A stretch of DNA of 47,428 nucleotides from MED-G116 sp038107835 (GTDB taxonomy: Bacteria; Pseudomonadota; Alphaproteobacteria; Puniceispirillales; Puniceispirillaceae), in assembly GCA_038107835.1 (NCBI GenBank), contig JAYNHH010000020.1, positions 1 to 47,428 of the forward strand. Direction: 5' to 3'. Position numbers and translations under genes: made by a program. The notes under the pieces are model-generated. The model had not been told where the DNA came from and made no database searches. It saw only the letters and a program-made list of their open reading frames with translations. Below are positions 8,111 through 16,617 of this stretch, piece after piece; position 1 is the stretch's first letter; each line of letters starts with the position of its first letter.

Positions 8111-10939
8111 TTATTTGCTGAGGAAGCTGCCCGTAATGCCTATCGCCTCGGCAAGGCCGATGCGCTCAACCTCGACATCGGGCGGAAAGGCGGAGGTCAG
8201 CCGCGTTGGCAACCGGCTGTCGAGCATCACGAAAACCCCCCGGTCATTGGCACGGCGGATCAACCGCCCAAAGGCCTGCCGTAATTTCAGCCGGGCGATC
8301 CGTTCAGTCCAGGCGTCCCGCCCCTGCCATTCGGCGCGGGCCTGAAACAGAATATCGCTGCGGGGCCAGGGCATCCGGTCAAAGACAATCAGCCGCAGGG
8401 CTGCACCGGGAACGTCGATACCATCGCGCACCGCATCGGTTCCCAACAGACAGGATTCGGGTTCCTCGCGGAACATCGCCAGCAATGTTTGCAGATTCAT
8501 CCGGTCGATATGCTGTGCATAGAGAGGCAGGTTGGCTTCTTCCAGCCGCGCAAGCAGTGCCGGATAGACAGCTTTCAGCCGCCGGATGGCGGTGAACAGC
8601 CCAAGACCGCCCCCGCCTGCCGCTTTCATCAGTCCAGCCATTGCGGCGGCGGTGGCCTCCGGCCTGTCGCGTTCCAGATCCTTGACCACGAGCACCTTTG
8701 TCTGGCGCGCATAGTCAAAGGGCGAGGCAAAGGATGCTCTCAGACTTGGATGGTCGAGATGGGTGGCGCCGGTAAGTGCCAATGCCGACTGCCAACCATC
8801 ATGTGGTGGTGCGCCTGCTGATGGCACGGCATCGTCTGGCTTGCGCCGTGGCGCCTGGTCCTGCAGCGTCGCCGAGGTAACGGTGACACCATGGGCAGGT
8901 TCGAGAACGGTGCTGGCGAAGGGGATGGTTGGATCAAGCCAATGCCGCGCCACACCAATGTCCCGATCCTGTCCATCTATCCGGTCAATCTGCATCCAGT
9001 CAACGAAGCCGTCGCGTGGTCCGCTGGCGATGTCGGCAAGCATCAATTGCCAGGCGGCAACCGGTCCCGAAGCGCGCAGCTCAAGACCACGAATGGCACC
9101 CTCAATGCGCGCGCGCTGCGATGTTTCCAGCTCCTCGGCCTTGTCATCCAGAATCGTCTTCAGTCGTTTGACAAGGCTGTTCAGGGGCGCGCCCAATTGA
9201 ATGAGAACTTCCTTGAAGGCAGAAGCAGCCGCAGCAATGTCATCGCCCGCCGGGTGCAGATGCGCCTGGATATCATAGGGACTCTGGGCATCAGCAACGC
9301 GGCCATAAACGGCGTTGCGCAGATGCATGAAAAAGGTCTCGGCTGGCCCTGTCGGCTGAAAATTTGACAGCCGTTTCGGCCACCCCTGTCCAGGTAGCTG
9401 CCGGGCCGCCTCCAACGCCGCATCGAGATCAGCAAGCCCTGCATCGTCATCGGCAAGCAACTCGCCCAGCCGTTTTTTTAGACCCCTGGCGCGGCCCTTG
9501 CGGCCGTCTTCGGCACCGCGCACCCAATGCCGCAATTCGGCTGTTTCCTGCCCGCTCAGATAGGCGGCGAAGGCGCTGTCGGCGGCATCGAAAACATGGT
9601 GGCCCTCATCAAAGACATAGCGTGTTGGCCGGCGTTTATCATCATGTCCTGCATAGGCGGCATTGATCATCACCAGCGCATGATTGGTGACAACAATATC
9701 GGCCCGTTTGGCCCGCCGCATGGATTTTTCAACAAAGCATTTGTTGTAATGCTGGCACGCAGCATGGATACATTCGCCGCGCCGGTCGGCAAGGCCTGCG
9801 GTCTGCGGTCGCCCGAGAAGATCTGTCAGCCAGGCTGGAAAGCTGGCCCCGGTCAGATCGCCATCATCACTGGCGCCGGCCCAGCGCGCCATCAGCCCCA
9901 GTGCGGTTGCGCGCCGCGGCTGGCCGGGCATCTGTATCAGCGCTTCCTCAAGATTTAGCAGACACAGATAATTTTCACGGCCCTTGCGCAGAACAACCTT
10001 TTTTGACCGCTCGGCTGCATCCGGATAAAGGCGGGACAATTCACTGGCAATCTGGTGTTGCAGTGTGCGGGTATAGGTTGAAATCCAGACAGCGGCACCA
10101 TTGCGTTCTGCCCACAAGGTGGCAGGTGCGAGATAGCCGAGTGTTTTGCCTGTTCCTGTTCCGGCCTCGGCGAGGACAAGCGCCGGGCTGGGTCCGGCAT
10201 CGGGTCGGTCAAAACTTGCCGTTACAGCCGCCGCATAATCCGCCTGGCTTTCGCGCGTTTCAGAAACGCCGGCCAGCATGTGGCCAAGCCGCTCACGCGC
10301 TGCGTCGGGGAGGATCGGATCGCTTCCGGGTTGGGTTGCCGGTGTGTAATCGGTGAATTCGGGAAGCCGACGCCAGATTGCGGCCTGCATGCCGTCAGGC
10401 GGTGCTGGCCGTGCCGCGCTCAGCCCCAGATACGCCAGAATCAGTGGCCCCCACATCCAGCCCCCAGCCCCCATCATCCCGGCGATGCCAGCTGCCTCCT
10501 CATGGGCGCGGCCCTCAAGCAGAGCGAGTTCATCCAGCAGCATGAAGGCCGCCTTTGGCAGGATTGCCGCCATGTCCTCGGCAGAATGCGGGCGTGGCAA
10601 TGACAGCTGGGCGGCAAGCCCGGCTGGCGTCGGCAGACAGAACCGGGCTGGCCGGGCAAAGGCAAATAATTCCATCAGATCAAGACAGCTGGTGATCTCA
10701 ACTCCGCTTCGCGCCTCGCTCCAGCGGCGGTGACAAACCAGCGGGGGGCCAAGCGCCAGTTCTGCGGCAATAGCCTGCCTGTCACGCACCGTGATCTCTC
10801 CATTTTGCGTGATCCAGATGATGCGGGTGCCATGCGGATAGAGAACAGGGATACTGTGCAGATCGGGAACTGTGATCGTGGTTCCATCCAGGGGAGATGA
10901 AGAGGCCCGTGATGAGGGGCTGTCAGCGTTGTTCTGCAT
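8111..10939 (-). CDS. DinG/XPD-family ATP-dependent DNA helicase
   Basis: Superfamily 2 helicase of 942 residues, larger than E. coli DinG (about 716). Walker A is AEAGTGTGKT (257-266) and the DEAH box reads DEGH (444-447). VTSATL lies in the second half and the C-terminal motif VI region reads RQAFGRLIRR. Four cysteines between the Walker motifs (C326, C390, C395, C401) match the Fe-S cluster arrangement of XPD/DinG helicases, which unwind DNA 5' to 3' and act on R-loops, G-quadruplexes or repair intermediates. The first ~230 residues precede the helicase core and contain CLDLMELFAFARPARFCLPTPAGLA, a conserved-looking block I cannot assign with certainty; it may be a degenerate exonuclease-like domain. 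The gene stands alone, divergent from lysS. Confidence 0.88.
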   Translation of the reverse strand: MQNNADSPSSRASSSPLDGTTITVPDLHSIPVLYPHGTRIIWITQNGEITVRDRQAIAAELALGPPLVCHRRWSEARSGVEITSCLDLMELFAFARPARFCLPTPAGLAAQLSLPRPHSAEDMAAILPKAAFMLLDELALLEGRAHEEAAGIAGMMGAGGWMWGPLILAYLGLSAARPAPPDGMQAAIWRRLPEFTDYTPATQPGSDPILPDAARERLGHMLAGVSETRESQADYAAAVTASFDRPDAGPSPALVLAEAGTGTGKTLGYLAPATLWAERNGAAVWISTYTRTLQHQIASELSRLYPDAAERSKKVVLRKGRENYLCLLNLEEALIQMPGQPRRATALGLMARWAGASDDGDLTGASFPAWLTDLLGRPQTAGLADRRGECIHAACQHYNKCFVEKSMRRAKRADIVVTNHALVMINAAYAGHDDKRRPTRYVFDEGHHVFDAADSAFAAYLSGQETAELRHWVRGAEDGRKGRARGLKKRLGELLADDDAGLADLDAALEAARQLPGQGWPKRLSNFQPTGPAETFFMHLRNAVYGRVADAQSPYDIQAHLHPAGDDIAAAASAFKEVLIQLGAPLNSLVKRLKTILDDKAEELETSQRARIEGAIRGLELRASGPVAAWQLMLADIASGPRDGFVDWMQIDRIDGQDRDIGVARHWLDPTIPFASTVLEPAHGVTVTSATLQDQAPRRKPDDAVPSAGAPPHDGWQSALALTGATHLDHPSLRASFASPFDYARQTKVLVVKDLERDRPEATAAAMAGLMKAAGGGGLGLFTAIRRLKAVYPALLARLEEANLPLYAQHIDRMNLQTLLAMFREEPESCLLGTDAVRDGIDVPGAALRLIVFDRMPWPRSDILFQARAEWQGRDAWTERIARLKLRQAFGRLIRRANDRGVFVMLDSRLPTRLTSAFPPDVEVERIGLAEAIGITGSFLSK

Positions 10940-11092
10940 GTGCCAGATATAGCGCTAAATCGGGCTGGCTGCCAGTACGGCTTGCCTGTATCCGCAATTT
11001 GCGGCATATGATAGCCGGCCCTCGCAGCCAGCTTAATCTGGATGCGGGTTGCGGATAGTAAAACCCAGATAAGAGAACTTGGAAAACCGGAT

Positions 11093-12703
11093 ATGACCGA
11101 TGCTGTTTCTGCCCTGAGGGAGATCGCCAGTGATGCGAACGCCTGGCCTTTCGCCGAAGCCCGTAATTTGCTTCAGAGGCTTGAGAAAACAGGTGGCAAG
11201 GATGAGGTGGTCTTTGAAACCGGATATGGTCCATCTGGGCTGCCACATATTGGTACCTTTGGCGAGGTTGTGCGGACGACGATGGTGCGCCATGCCTTTG
11301 AGACGATGACAGGTGCAAGAACAAGGCTGATATGTTTTTCAGATGATATGGATGGGTTTCGCAAGATCCCTGCCAATCTGCCAGACCCGGATCAATTGAT
11401 CCCCTATCTGGACATGCCGCTGACAGCTGTGAAAGACCCGTTCGGTACGGCGCCGTCCTTCGGTGATCACAACAATGCGAGATTGCAGGCGTTTCTGGAC
11501 TCCTTCGGGTTTGATTATGAATTTGTCAGTTCGACACGCTGCTACAAGGCAGGCGATTTTGACGATGCCCTGCGCACGGTTCTTGATCGCTATGAGGCAA
11601 TCATGACGATCATGTTGCCGACGCTTGGTGCTGAGCGACAGGCCACCTACAGCCCGTTCTTTCCGGTCTGTCCTGATAGTGGCAAGGTGCTGCAGGCCAA
11701 AGTGATTTCCCGCGATGCTGCCAATGACAGCATCACCTATGTTCATCCCGACACAGGTGCCGAGATTGAGACAAAGGTGACCGGCGGTGCCTGCAAGCTC
11801 CAGTGGAAGGCCGATTGGGCAATGCGCTGGTTTGCCCTTGGCGTTGACTATGAGATGAGTGGCAAGGATCTGATTGACTCAGTCACCCAATCGTCAAAAA
11901 TCACGCGGGCACTTGGTGGCACGCCGCCAGTCGGCATTTCATATGAGCTGTTTCTTGACGCGAATGGTGAAAAGATTTCCAAATCCAAGGGCAATGGCCT
12001 GACGATAGACGAATGGCTCCGCTATGGCAGCCCCGAATCGCTGTCACTGTTCATGTATAACCAGCCAAAGCGTGCCAAGCGGCTGCATTTCGACGTCATT
12101 CCAAAGACAGTGGATGAATATCACCAGCATCGCACAAAGATTGCAGATCAGGACAGGGCGACCCAGATGGAGAATCCGGTATGGCACATCCATAGCGGCA
12201 TTCCCGAAGCAACGGCGCTTCCTGTCACCTTCACCCTGCTGCTCAATCTGGCGGCGGTTTGTCTGGCGGAGGAACCCTCCGTTGTCTGGGGATATGTCAG
12301 TGACTATGCCCCGGGTGTTACTGCCGAAACACATCCTGAGTTGGATCGTCTGATCGGTTATGCTGTGAATTACTATCAGGACCTGGTCCGTCCGACCAAG
12401 ACCTACCGTCTGCCGACCGAAACCGAAGGCGCGCATATCGCGGCCCTGCTTGCTGCGTTGGATGCGCTGGCAGATGATGCAGCGGCTGAGGACATCCAGT
12501 CAGCTGTCTACGCCACCGGCAAGGCAGCCGGCTATGAAAATCTGCGCGAGTGGTTTCAATGCCTCTATCAGGTGTTGCTCGGACAGTCTGAAGGGCCACG
12601 CATGGGATCGTTTTTTGCGCTCTATGGGCGCGAGAAAAGCCGGCTTTTGTTGACAGATGCGCTTGCTGGCAAACTTGCCAATAAAGTGGGGGCTGAAGGC
12701 TGA
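11093..12703 (+). CDS. lysS: Lysyl-tRNA synthetase, class I
   Basis: Charges tRNA-Lys. This is the class I (archaeal-type, LysK) enzyme common in alphaproteobacteria, not the class II LysRS of most bacteria. The signature motifs are PHIGTFGE (HIGH, 51-54) and KISKSKG (KMSKS, around residue 290). The ATG at 11093 gives the usual MTDAVSALRE start and 536 residues; an in-frame ATG at 11042 would add 17 residues with no match to the family. A TATGAT box at 11007-11012 could be the -10 element. The stop codon overlaps the pyrD start by one base (TGATG), which implies translational coupling. Confidence 0.95.
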   Translation: MTDAVSALREIASDANAWPFAEARNLLQRLEKTGGKDEVVFETGYGPSGLPHIGTFGEVVRTTMVRHAFETMTGARTRLICFSDDMDGFRKIPANLPDPDQLIPYLDMPLTAVKDPFGTAPSFGDHNNARLQAFLDSFGFDYEFVSSTRCYKAGDFDDALRTVLDRYEAIMTIMLPTLGAERQATYSPFFPVCPDSGKVLQAKVISRDAANDSITYVHPDTGAEIETKVTGGACKLQWKADWAMRWFALGVDYEMSGKDLIDSVTQSSKITRALGGTPPVGISYELFLDANGEKISKSKGNGLTIDEWLRYGSPESLSLFMYNQPKRAKRLHFDVIPKTVDEYHQHRTKIADQDRATQMENPVWHIHSGIPEATALPVTFTLLLNLAAVCLAEEPSVVWGYVSDYAPGVTAETHPELDRLIGYAVNYYQDLVRPTKTYRLPTETEGAHIAALLAALDALADDAAAEDIQSAVYATGKAAGYENLREWFQCLYQVLLGQSEGPRMGSFFALYGREKSRLLLTDALAGKLANKVGAEG

Positions 12704-13818
12704 TGTGGCGCGCGGCCGCGGCACTGGCGCGTTGCCTGCCGGCGGAAGCGGCACACCGGGTGGCGGTGCAGACATTGCGGCTGAATATTGGCCCAAAGCC
12801 GGATGTGCCTTCAATGCCAGTGACGGTTGCTGGCATCCGCTTTGACAATCCGCTGGGGTTGGCGGCAGGGTTTGACAAGAACGCCGAATGTTTTTCCGGG
12901 GCCATGCGCCTTGGGTTTGGCCATGTTGAAATCGGCACTGTCACGCCTTTGCCGCAACCGGGCAACCCGCGGCCGCGGGTGTTTCGCCTGCCCGTGGATC
13001 GGGGTGTGATCAACCGCTATGGGTTCAATGGGAATGGCATGGAATATGCCGCCCGAAATCTGGCTGCGGTCAACCAGCGCACCGCAGTTCTGGGGGTCAA
13101 TGTCGGTGCCAATAAAACCAGCGCAGACCCGATTGAGGATTATCATGTTGCGGTAGCGCGTCTTGCCGCATTTGCTGACTATGTGACGCTCAATATTTCC
13201 TCACCAAACACTCCGGGACTGCGCGATCTTCAGGCGGATCAGCTGTTGCAGCATCTACTCGCAGCCGGCAGATCGGGCCTTGCCGAATCGGGAAAGAAAA
13301 TCCCGTTGTTTCTGAAAATGGCGCCGGATCTCCAGACCACGGAAATCAGAAAGATCGTCGCATGTTGCGTTGATCATAATGTGGACGGCATTATCGCGAC
13401 CAATACGACGGTGGCCCGCCCGGAGGGGCTGTCATCCCCGGATGCAGACGAACAGGGCGGGCTGTCGGGCGCGCCGCTGTTTGCGATGTCAACAGCGGTC
13501 CTCGCCGAGGTGGCGGCGCTTGCCAAAGGACGGTTGGCGGTAATCGGCGTTGGTGGTGTTGCCAGCGGCTGGCAGGCCTATGCAAAGCTGCTTGTCGGCG
13601 CTGATCTGGTTCAGCTCTACACGGGTCTTGCGCTTGATGGCCCGGGCCTGCCTGCATCCATCCTTGCTGAAATGAAACTGTTGATGGACTATGATGGCTA
13701 TGGCGATGTGGCATCGGCATCAGGGCAAATCCCTGACGCCCGGGAGGCCATCAGTCATGCGCTTCATCTTGCGCAAAGCGCCGGATTGCAAGTGGCAGCA
13801 CCGAAACTGTATTGGTGA
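12703..13818 (+). CDS. pyrD: Dihydroorotate dehydrogenase (quinone), class 2
   Basis: Membrane-associated flavoenzyme of pyrimidine synthesis that oxidises dihydroorotate to orotate using quinone; 371 residues. Characteristic elements are NPLGLAAGFDKNAE, EIGTVTPLPQPGNPRPR, RYGFNGNG, and NISSPNTPGLRDLQ, which carries the catalytic serine of class 2 enzymes, with the FMN phosphate-binding GVGGVASG near the end. The N-terminal helix that docks to the membrane is present. The start overlaps the lysS stop (TGATG). The last 68 nt overlap the convergent ribbon-helix-helix gene. Confidence 0.96.
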   Translation: MWRAAAALARCLPAEAAHRVAVQTLRLNIGPKPDVPSMPVTVAGIRFDNPLGLAAGFDKNAECFSGAMRLGFGHVEIGTVTPLPQPGNPRPRVFRLPVDRGVINRYGFNGNGMEYAARNLAAVNQRTAVLGVNVGANKTSADPIEDYHVAVARLAAFADYVTLNISSPNTPGLRDLQADQLLQHLLAAGRSGLAESGKKIPLFLKMAPDLQTTEIRKIVACCVDHNVDGIIATNTTVARPEGLSSPDADEQGGLSGAPLFAMSTAVLAEVAALAKGRLAVIGVGGVASGWQAYAKLLVGADLVQLYTGLALDGPGLPASILAEMKLLMDYDGYGDVASASGQIPDAREAISHALHLAQSAGLQVAAPKLYW

Positions 13819-14170
13819 CAGAATATGGCTCATGCATGGCGTTCGGTGCGCTATGGTCAACAGGTGTGAAGGGCGGCCTGTGCAACCCGTCGAGAATGCG
13901 GAAATAGGCCAGAACCACCATGCGCGCTGCCGAGGCCAGGCTGGAATGCAGCCTGACGGCATTTACCGCCTCGCAGAATTCATCCAGATTGATGGCTTCC
14001 TGCTGCAAAATCGCATCAATACTGTCCCAGACATATGGCTCAAGAACAATCGTTGTGCGTTTGCCACCGAAACGGACATTTCGCTTCAGACGTGTTGGCC
14101 GTATCGAATGTGGGCTGGATTTCAGCTTGGCATTTGGGGGATGTCCCCTTGCATTTGAGACTCGTGCCAT
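13751..14170 (-). CDS. Ribbon-helix-helix domain protein (RHH_4 type)
   Basis: A 139-residue protein whose central part RNVRFGGKRTTIVLEPYVWDSIDAIL, followed by INLDEFCEAVNA and LASAARMVVLAYF, matches the short beta-strand plus two-helix fold of the RHH_4 family, known from alphaproteobacteria. Such proteins are usually dimeric DNA-binding regulators; the target here is unknown. The basic N-terminus (residues 1-35) and the Pro/His-rich C-terminus are outside the domain. The start is preceded by AGGAATAGG, which is itself part of a repeated sequence (14173-14203), hinting at self-regulation. The 3' end runs 68 nt into pyrD on the other strand. Confidence 0.8.
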   Translation of the reverse strand: MARVSNARGHPPNAKLKSSPHSIRPTRLKRNVRFGGKRTTIVLEPYVWDSIDAILQQEAINLDEFCEAVNAVRLHSSLASAARMVVLAYFRILDGLHRPPFTPVDHSAPNAMHEPYSVTNTVSVLPLAIRRFAQDEAHD

Positions 14171-14172
14171 TT

Positions 14173-14203
14173 CCTATTCCTTTTGGCTATCCTTTTGAAT
14201 AGG
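14173..14203 (-). promoter_or_regulatory. Repeat cluster at the RHH gene start (possible autoregulatory operator)
   Basis: On the gene's strand two near-copies, AAAAGGATAG and AAAAGGAATAG, follow each other head to tail. The outer ends also form a perfect 7-bp inverted repeat (CCTATTC 14173-14179, GAATAGG 14197-14203). The region ends 3 nt before the start codon and contains its ribosome site. Ribbon-helix-helix repressors commonly bind such short repeats at their own promoters. Confidence 0.4.
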
Positions 14204-14313
14204 TCAGGTTAGTGTAAAGGGTTTAACAAATTCCTAATGCACAGGAACTTTTTCTTGAGCATGGTAATTTTTCTGTAAACCCCGCAATTGCCGGACCACC
14301 GCCGATTTGTGGG

Positions 14314-14342
14314 TTGACCTTCGGCCATGGCTGGCCTATACC
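14314..14342 (+). promoter_or_regulatory. Promoter of rpmB
   Basis: TTGACC (14314-14319), a 17-nt spacer and TATACC (14337-14342) make a good housekeeping-sigma promoter. The expected transcription start near 14349 would leave a leader of about 47 nt before rpmB. Confidence 0.7.
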
Positions 14343-14395
14343 CACGCATCATATTTCAGTACGGGTAACGCCCGCAGTTTTAGGGAGCCATTACC

Positions 14396-14683
14396 ATGGC
14401 GAAACGCTGTCAAATCACTGGTAAGACCGTCATGTCGGGCAACAATGTCAGCCATGCGAACAATCGTACGCGGCGTCGGTTTCTTCCCAATCTCCAGCAT
14501 GCCAGCATCCAAAGCGATGTTCTGGGCAGAAAAGTCAGCCTGCGGCTGTCAACAAGCGCGATGCGGACCATCGAAAAGCACGGTGGGCTTGACGCCTTTT
14601 TGATGCAGGCGCGCAATGCTGAACTTGCCGATGAGGCAAAAGTGCTGAAGCGGGAAATCATGGCGGCCAGTGCGGCTGAATAG
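14396..14683 (+). CDS. rpmB: Large-subunit ribosomal protein L28 (bL28)
   Basis: Ribosomal protein of 95 residues. The start MAKRCQITGKTVMSGNNVSHANNRTRRRFLPN is the L28 signature, rich in basic residues, and the middle contains SLRLSTSAMRTIEKHGGLDAFL. It belongs to the longer alphaproteobacterial form of L28 (E. coli has 78 residues). A GGGAG site lies before the ATG. It is monocistronic, with its own promoter (14314-14342) and terminator (14707-14733). Confidence 0.97.
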   Translation: MAKRCQITGKTVMSGNNVSHANNRTRRRFLPNLQHASIQSDVLGRKVSLRLSTSAMRTIEKHGGLDAFLMQARNAELADEAKVLKREIMAASAAE

Positions 14684-14706
14684 GCCGGTCACATAGGCTG
14701 CGAAAC

Positions 14707-14733
14707 AACCCCGCTTTTCAGTGGGGTTTTTTT
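14707..14733 (+). terminator. Rho-independent terminator of rpmB
   Basis: AACCCCGC (14707-14714) pairs with GTGGGGTT (14721-14728), including one G-T pair, around a TTTTCA loop and runs into seven Ts. It lies between rpmB and the convergent cobT gene. Confidence 0.9.
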
Positions 14734-14754
14734 ATGGCTGGGGCACAGCCCGGA

Positions 14755-16605
14755 TCAGGCGACCCGTTTGCTGCGCTGCGTCACATCCTCGTCAAACAGA
14801 TCCGTCAATTGGCCAACAACGGCACCGCCCAGCTGGTCGACATCGGTGATGGTGACTGCGCGCCGGTAATAGCGCGTGACGTCATGACCGATGCCGATAG
14901 CCAGCAACTCCACAGGCGATTTTGACTCGATATAGCCGATGACATCACGAAGATGTTTTTCCAGATAACTGCCACTATTGACCGACAGGGTTGAATCATC
15001 AACCGGCGCACCATCGGAGATGACCATCATGATCCGTCGGTCCTCACTGCGTGCCAGCAGGCGTTCATGGGCCCATAACAGCGCCTCACCATCAATGTTT
15101 TCTTTCAGAATGCCCTCACGAAGCATCAGCCCAAGTGACTTTTTTGCGCGACGCCAGGGCGCATCGGCAGATTTGTAAATGATGTGGCGCAAATCATTGA
15201 GTCTGCCCGGGGCGGGTGGTTTGCCAGCCTGTTGCCAAAGCTCGCGTGACTGACCCCCCTTCCAGGCTCTGGTGGTGAAGCCAAGAATCTCGACCTTCAC
15301 GCCACAGCGTTCCAGAGTGCGGGCAAGAATATCTGCGGTAACGGCTGCAATGGTGATCGGTCTGCCGCGCATCGAGCCCGAATTGTCAAGCAGCAGGGTA
15401 ACAACGGTGTCGCGGAATTTCGTGTCCTGTTCCTGTTTGTAGGACAGCGGGCTGAGCGGCTGGGTGACAACGCGATGAAGTTTGGCGGCATCAAGGATGC
15501 CTTCTTCGAGGTCAAAATCCCATGACCGGTTCTGGTGCGCCATCAGCTTGCGCTGCAGGCGGTTGGCCAGCTTGCCCACAATGCTGGTGACATTTTCCAT
15601 ATGCCGGTCGAGCATCTGCCTCAGCCGGACGAGTTCCTCCTCATCGCAAAGATCAGATGCATCGACGACCTCATCGAAGCGTGTATCAAACACTTTGTAG
15701 GCATCTGTGGGGGTGCCGCGGTCCTGATTATGGCCCTGCATGTCGGAGTTTGGAGTCTCTCCATCCGACATGCCGTCCTCTGCGCCATCCGCCTCAGCCA
15801 TCTCACCATCCTCGGCAGAACCCGCGTCGCCGGCGTCATCCATGGTCTGGCTGTCGTCACCGTCGCTTTGATCATCACCAACGGCCTCCTGCTCGCCGTC
15901 CTGATCGCCTTGGCTGTCGCCGCTGTCATCCTGATCATCATCGCTGTCCGAGTCATCATCCTGATCGGAGCTGGTATCGCCCAGATCACTCTCAAGCGCG
16001 CCAATCAGTTGACGTGACAATTGTGCAAATTTTTCCTGATCCTCCAAATTGGCGGCGAGTTCCTGCATCAGGTCACCAGCTCGGCTTTTGACCCAGGGAC
16101 GCCACAAATCAAGGACCATGGATAGATTCTGTGGGGGCGCTGCGCCGGTCAGATCCTCACGCAGGAGAAGGCGAACCACCTCGGCAATACCCGCCTCATC
16201 GGCACTGCCGGGGGCTTCGATCTGTCGGCCTTCATAGCGCTGGTTGAGAGCGGCCTCGAGATTGGCGCCGACGCCGACCAACTGCCGCGCGCCGATGGCT
16301 TCCACTCTGGCCCGCTCGGCAGACTCGAAAATCGCCCGGGCACCATCGAGTGAGGGGCATAATTTCCTGTGTGTCCTTGGGTTGTGGTGGGCAAGCCAGA
16401 GAGCGGCCCCATCTGCGGCACCCCGCATGCTTGCCCGTTGCGCCGGTGTAGCTGTTGGCGGAAATGCCGGCAATCGCACGTCACTCTCGCCAATATGCGT
16501 GTCGGTTCCGGCATAGGTCACCTGATGCTGACAGCCACCCGCCAGCGCCCGCATTGTGGCGGCGGTGGATTTCAGAAACTGCTGGTCTGGATCATCGGTG
16601 GCCAT
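14755..16605 (-). CDS. cobT: Cobaltochelatase subunit CobT (VWA domain)
   Basis: With CobS it forms the AAA+ chaperone part of the aerobic CobNST chelatase, which inserts cobalt into hydrogenobyrinate a,c-diamide during B12 synthesis. The 616-residue protein has a CobT N-terminal domain, a very acidic low-complexity linker (about 205-290, mostly Asp, Ser, Gly, Glu), and a C-terminal von Willebrand A domain with the MIDAS motif DNSGSM (407-412). All three are expected for CobT, whose usual length is similar. cobS lies 12 nt upstream in the same operon. No cobN or other corrin gene is in this window, so a complete B12 pathway is not shown here. Confidence 0.93.
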   Translation of the reverse strand: MATDDPDQQFLKSTAATMRALAGGCQHQVTYAGTDTHIGESDVRLPAFPPTATPAQRASMRGAADGAALWLAHHNPRTHRKLCPSLDGARAIFESAERARVEAIGARQLVGVGANLEAALNQRYEGRQIEAPGSADEAGIAEVVRLLLREDLTGAAPPQNLSMVLDLWRPWVKSRAGDLMQELAANLEDQEKFAQLSRQLIGALESDLGDTSSDQDDDSDSDDDQDDSGDSQGDQDGEQEAVGDDQSDGDDSQTMDDAGDAGSAEDGEMAEADGAEDGMSDGETPNSDMQGHNQDRGTPTDAYKVFDTRFDEVVDASDLCDEEELVRLRQMLDRHMENVTSIVGKLANRLQRKLMAHQNRSWDFDLEEGILDAAKLHRVVTQPLSPLSYKQEQDTKFRDTVVTLLLDNSGSMRGRPITIAAVTADILARTLERCGVKVEILGFTTRAWKGGQSRELWQQAGKPPAPGRLNDLRHIIYKSADAPWRRAKKSLGLMLREGILKENIDGEALLWAHERLLARSEDRRIMMVISDGAPVDDSTLSVNSGSYLEKHLRDVIGYIESKSPVELLAIGIGHDVTRYYRRAVTITDVDQLGGAVVGQLTDLFDEDVTQRSKRVA

Positions 16606-16617
16606 AAGCGTCCGGTC

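Noticed and set aside
15535..16017. Hydrophobic 160-residue frame on the plus strand that looks like a membrane protein
   Set aside because: It is antisense to the Asp/Ser-rich linker of CobT; GAT/GAC codons read backward become Ile/Val codons, so hydrophobicity is an artefact.
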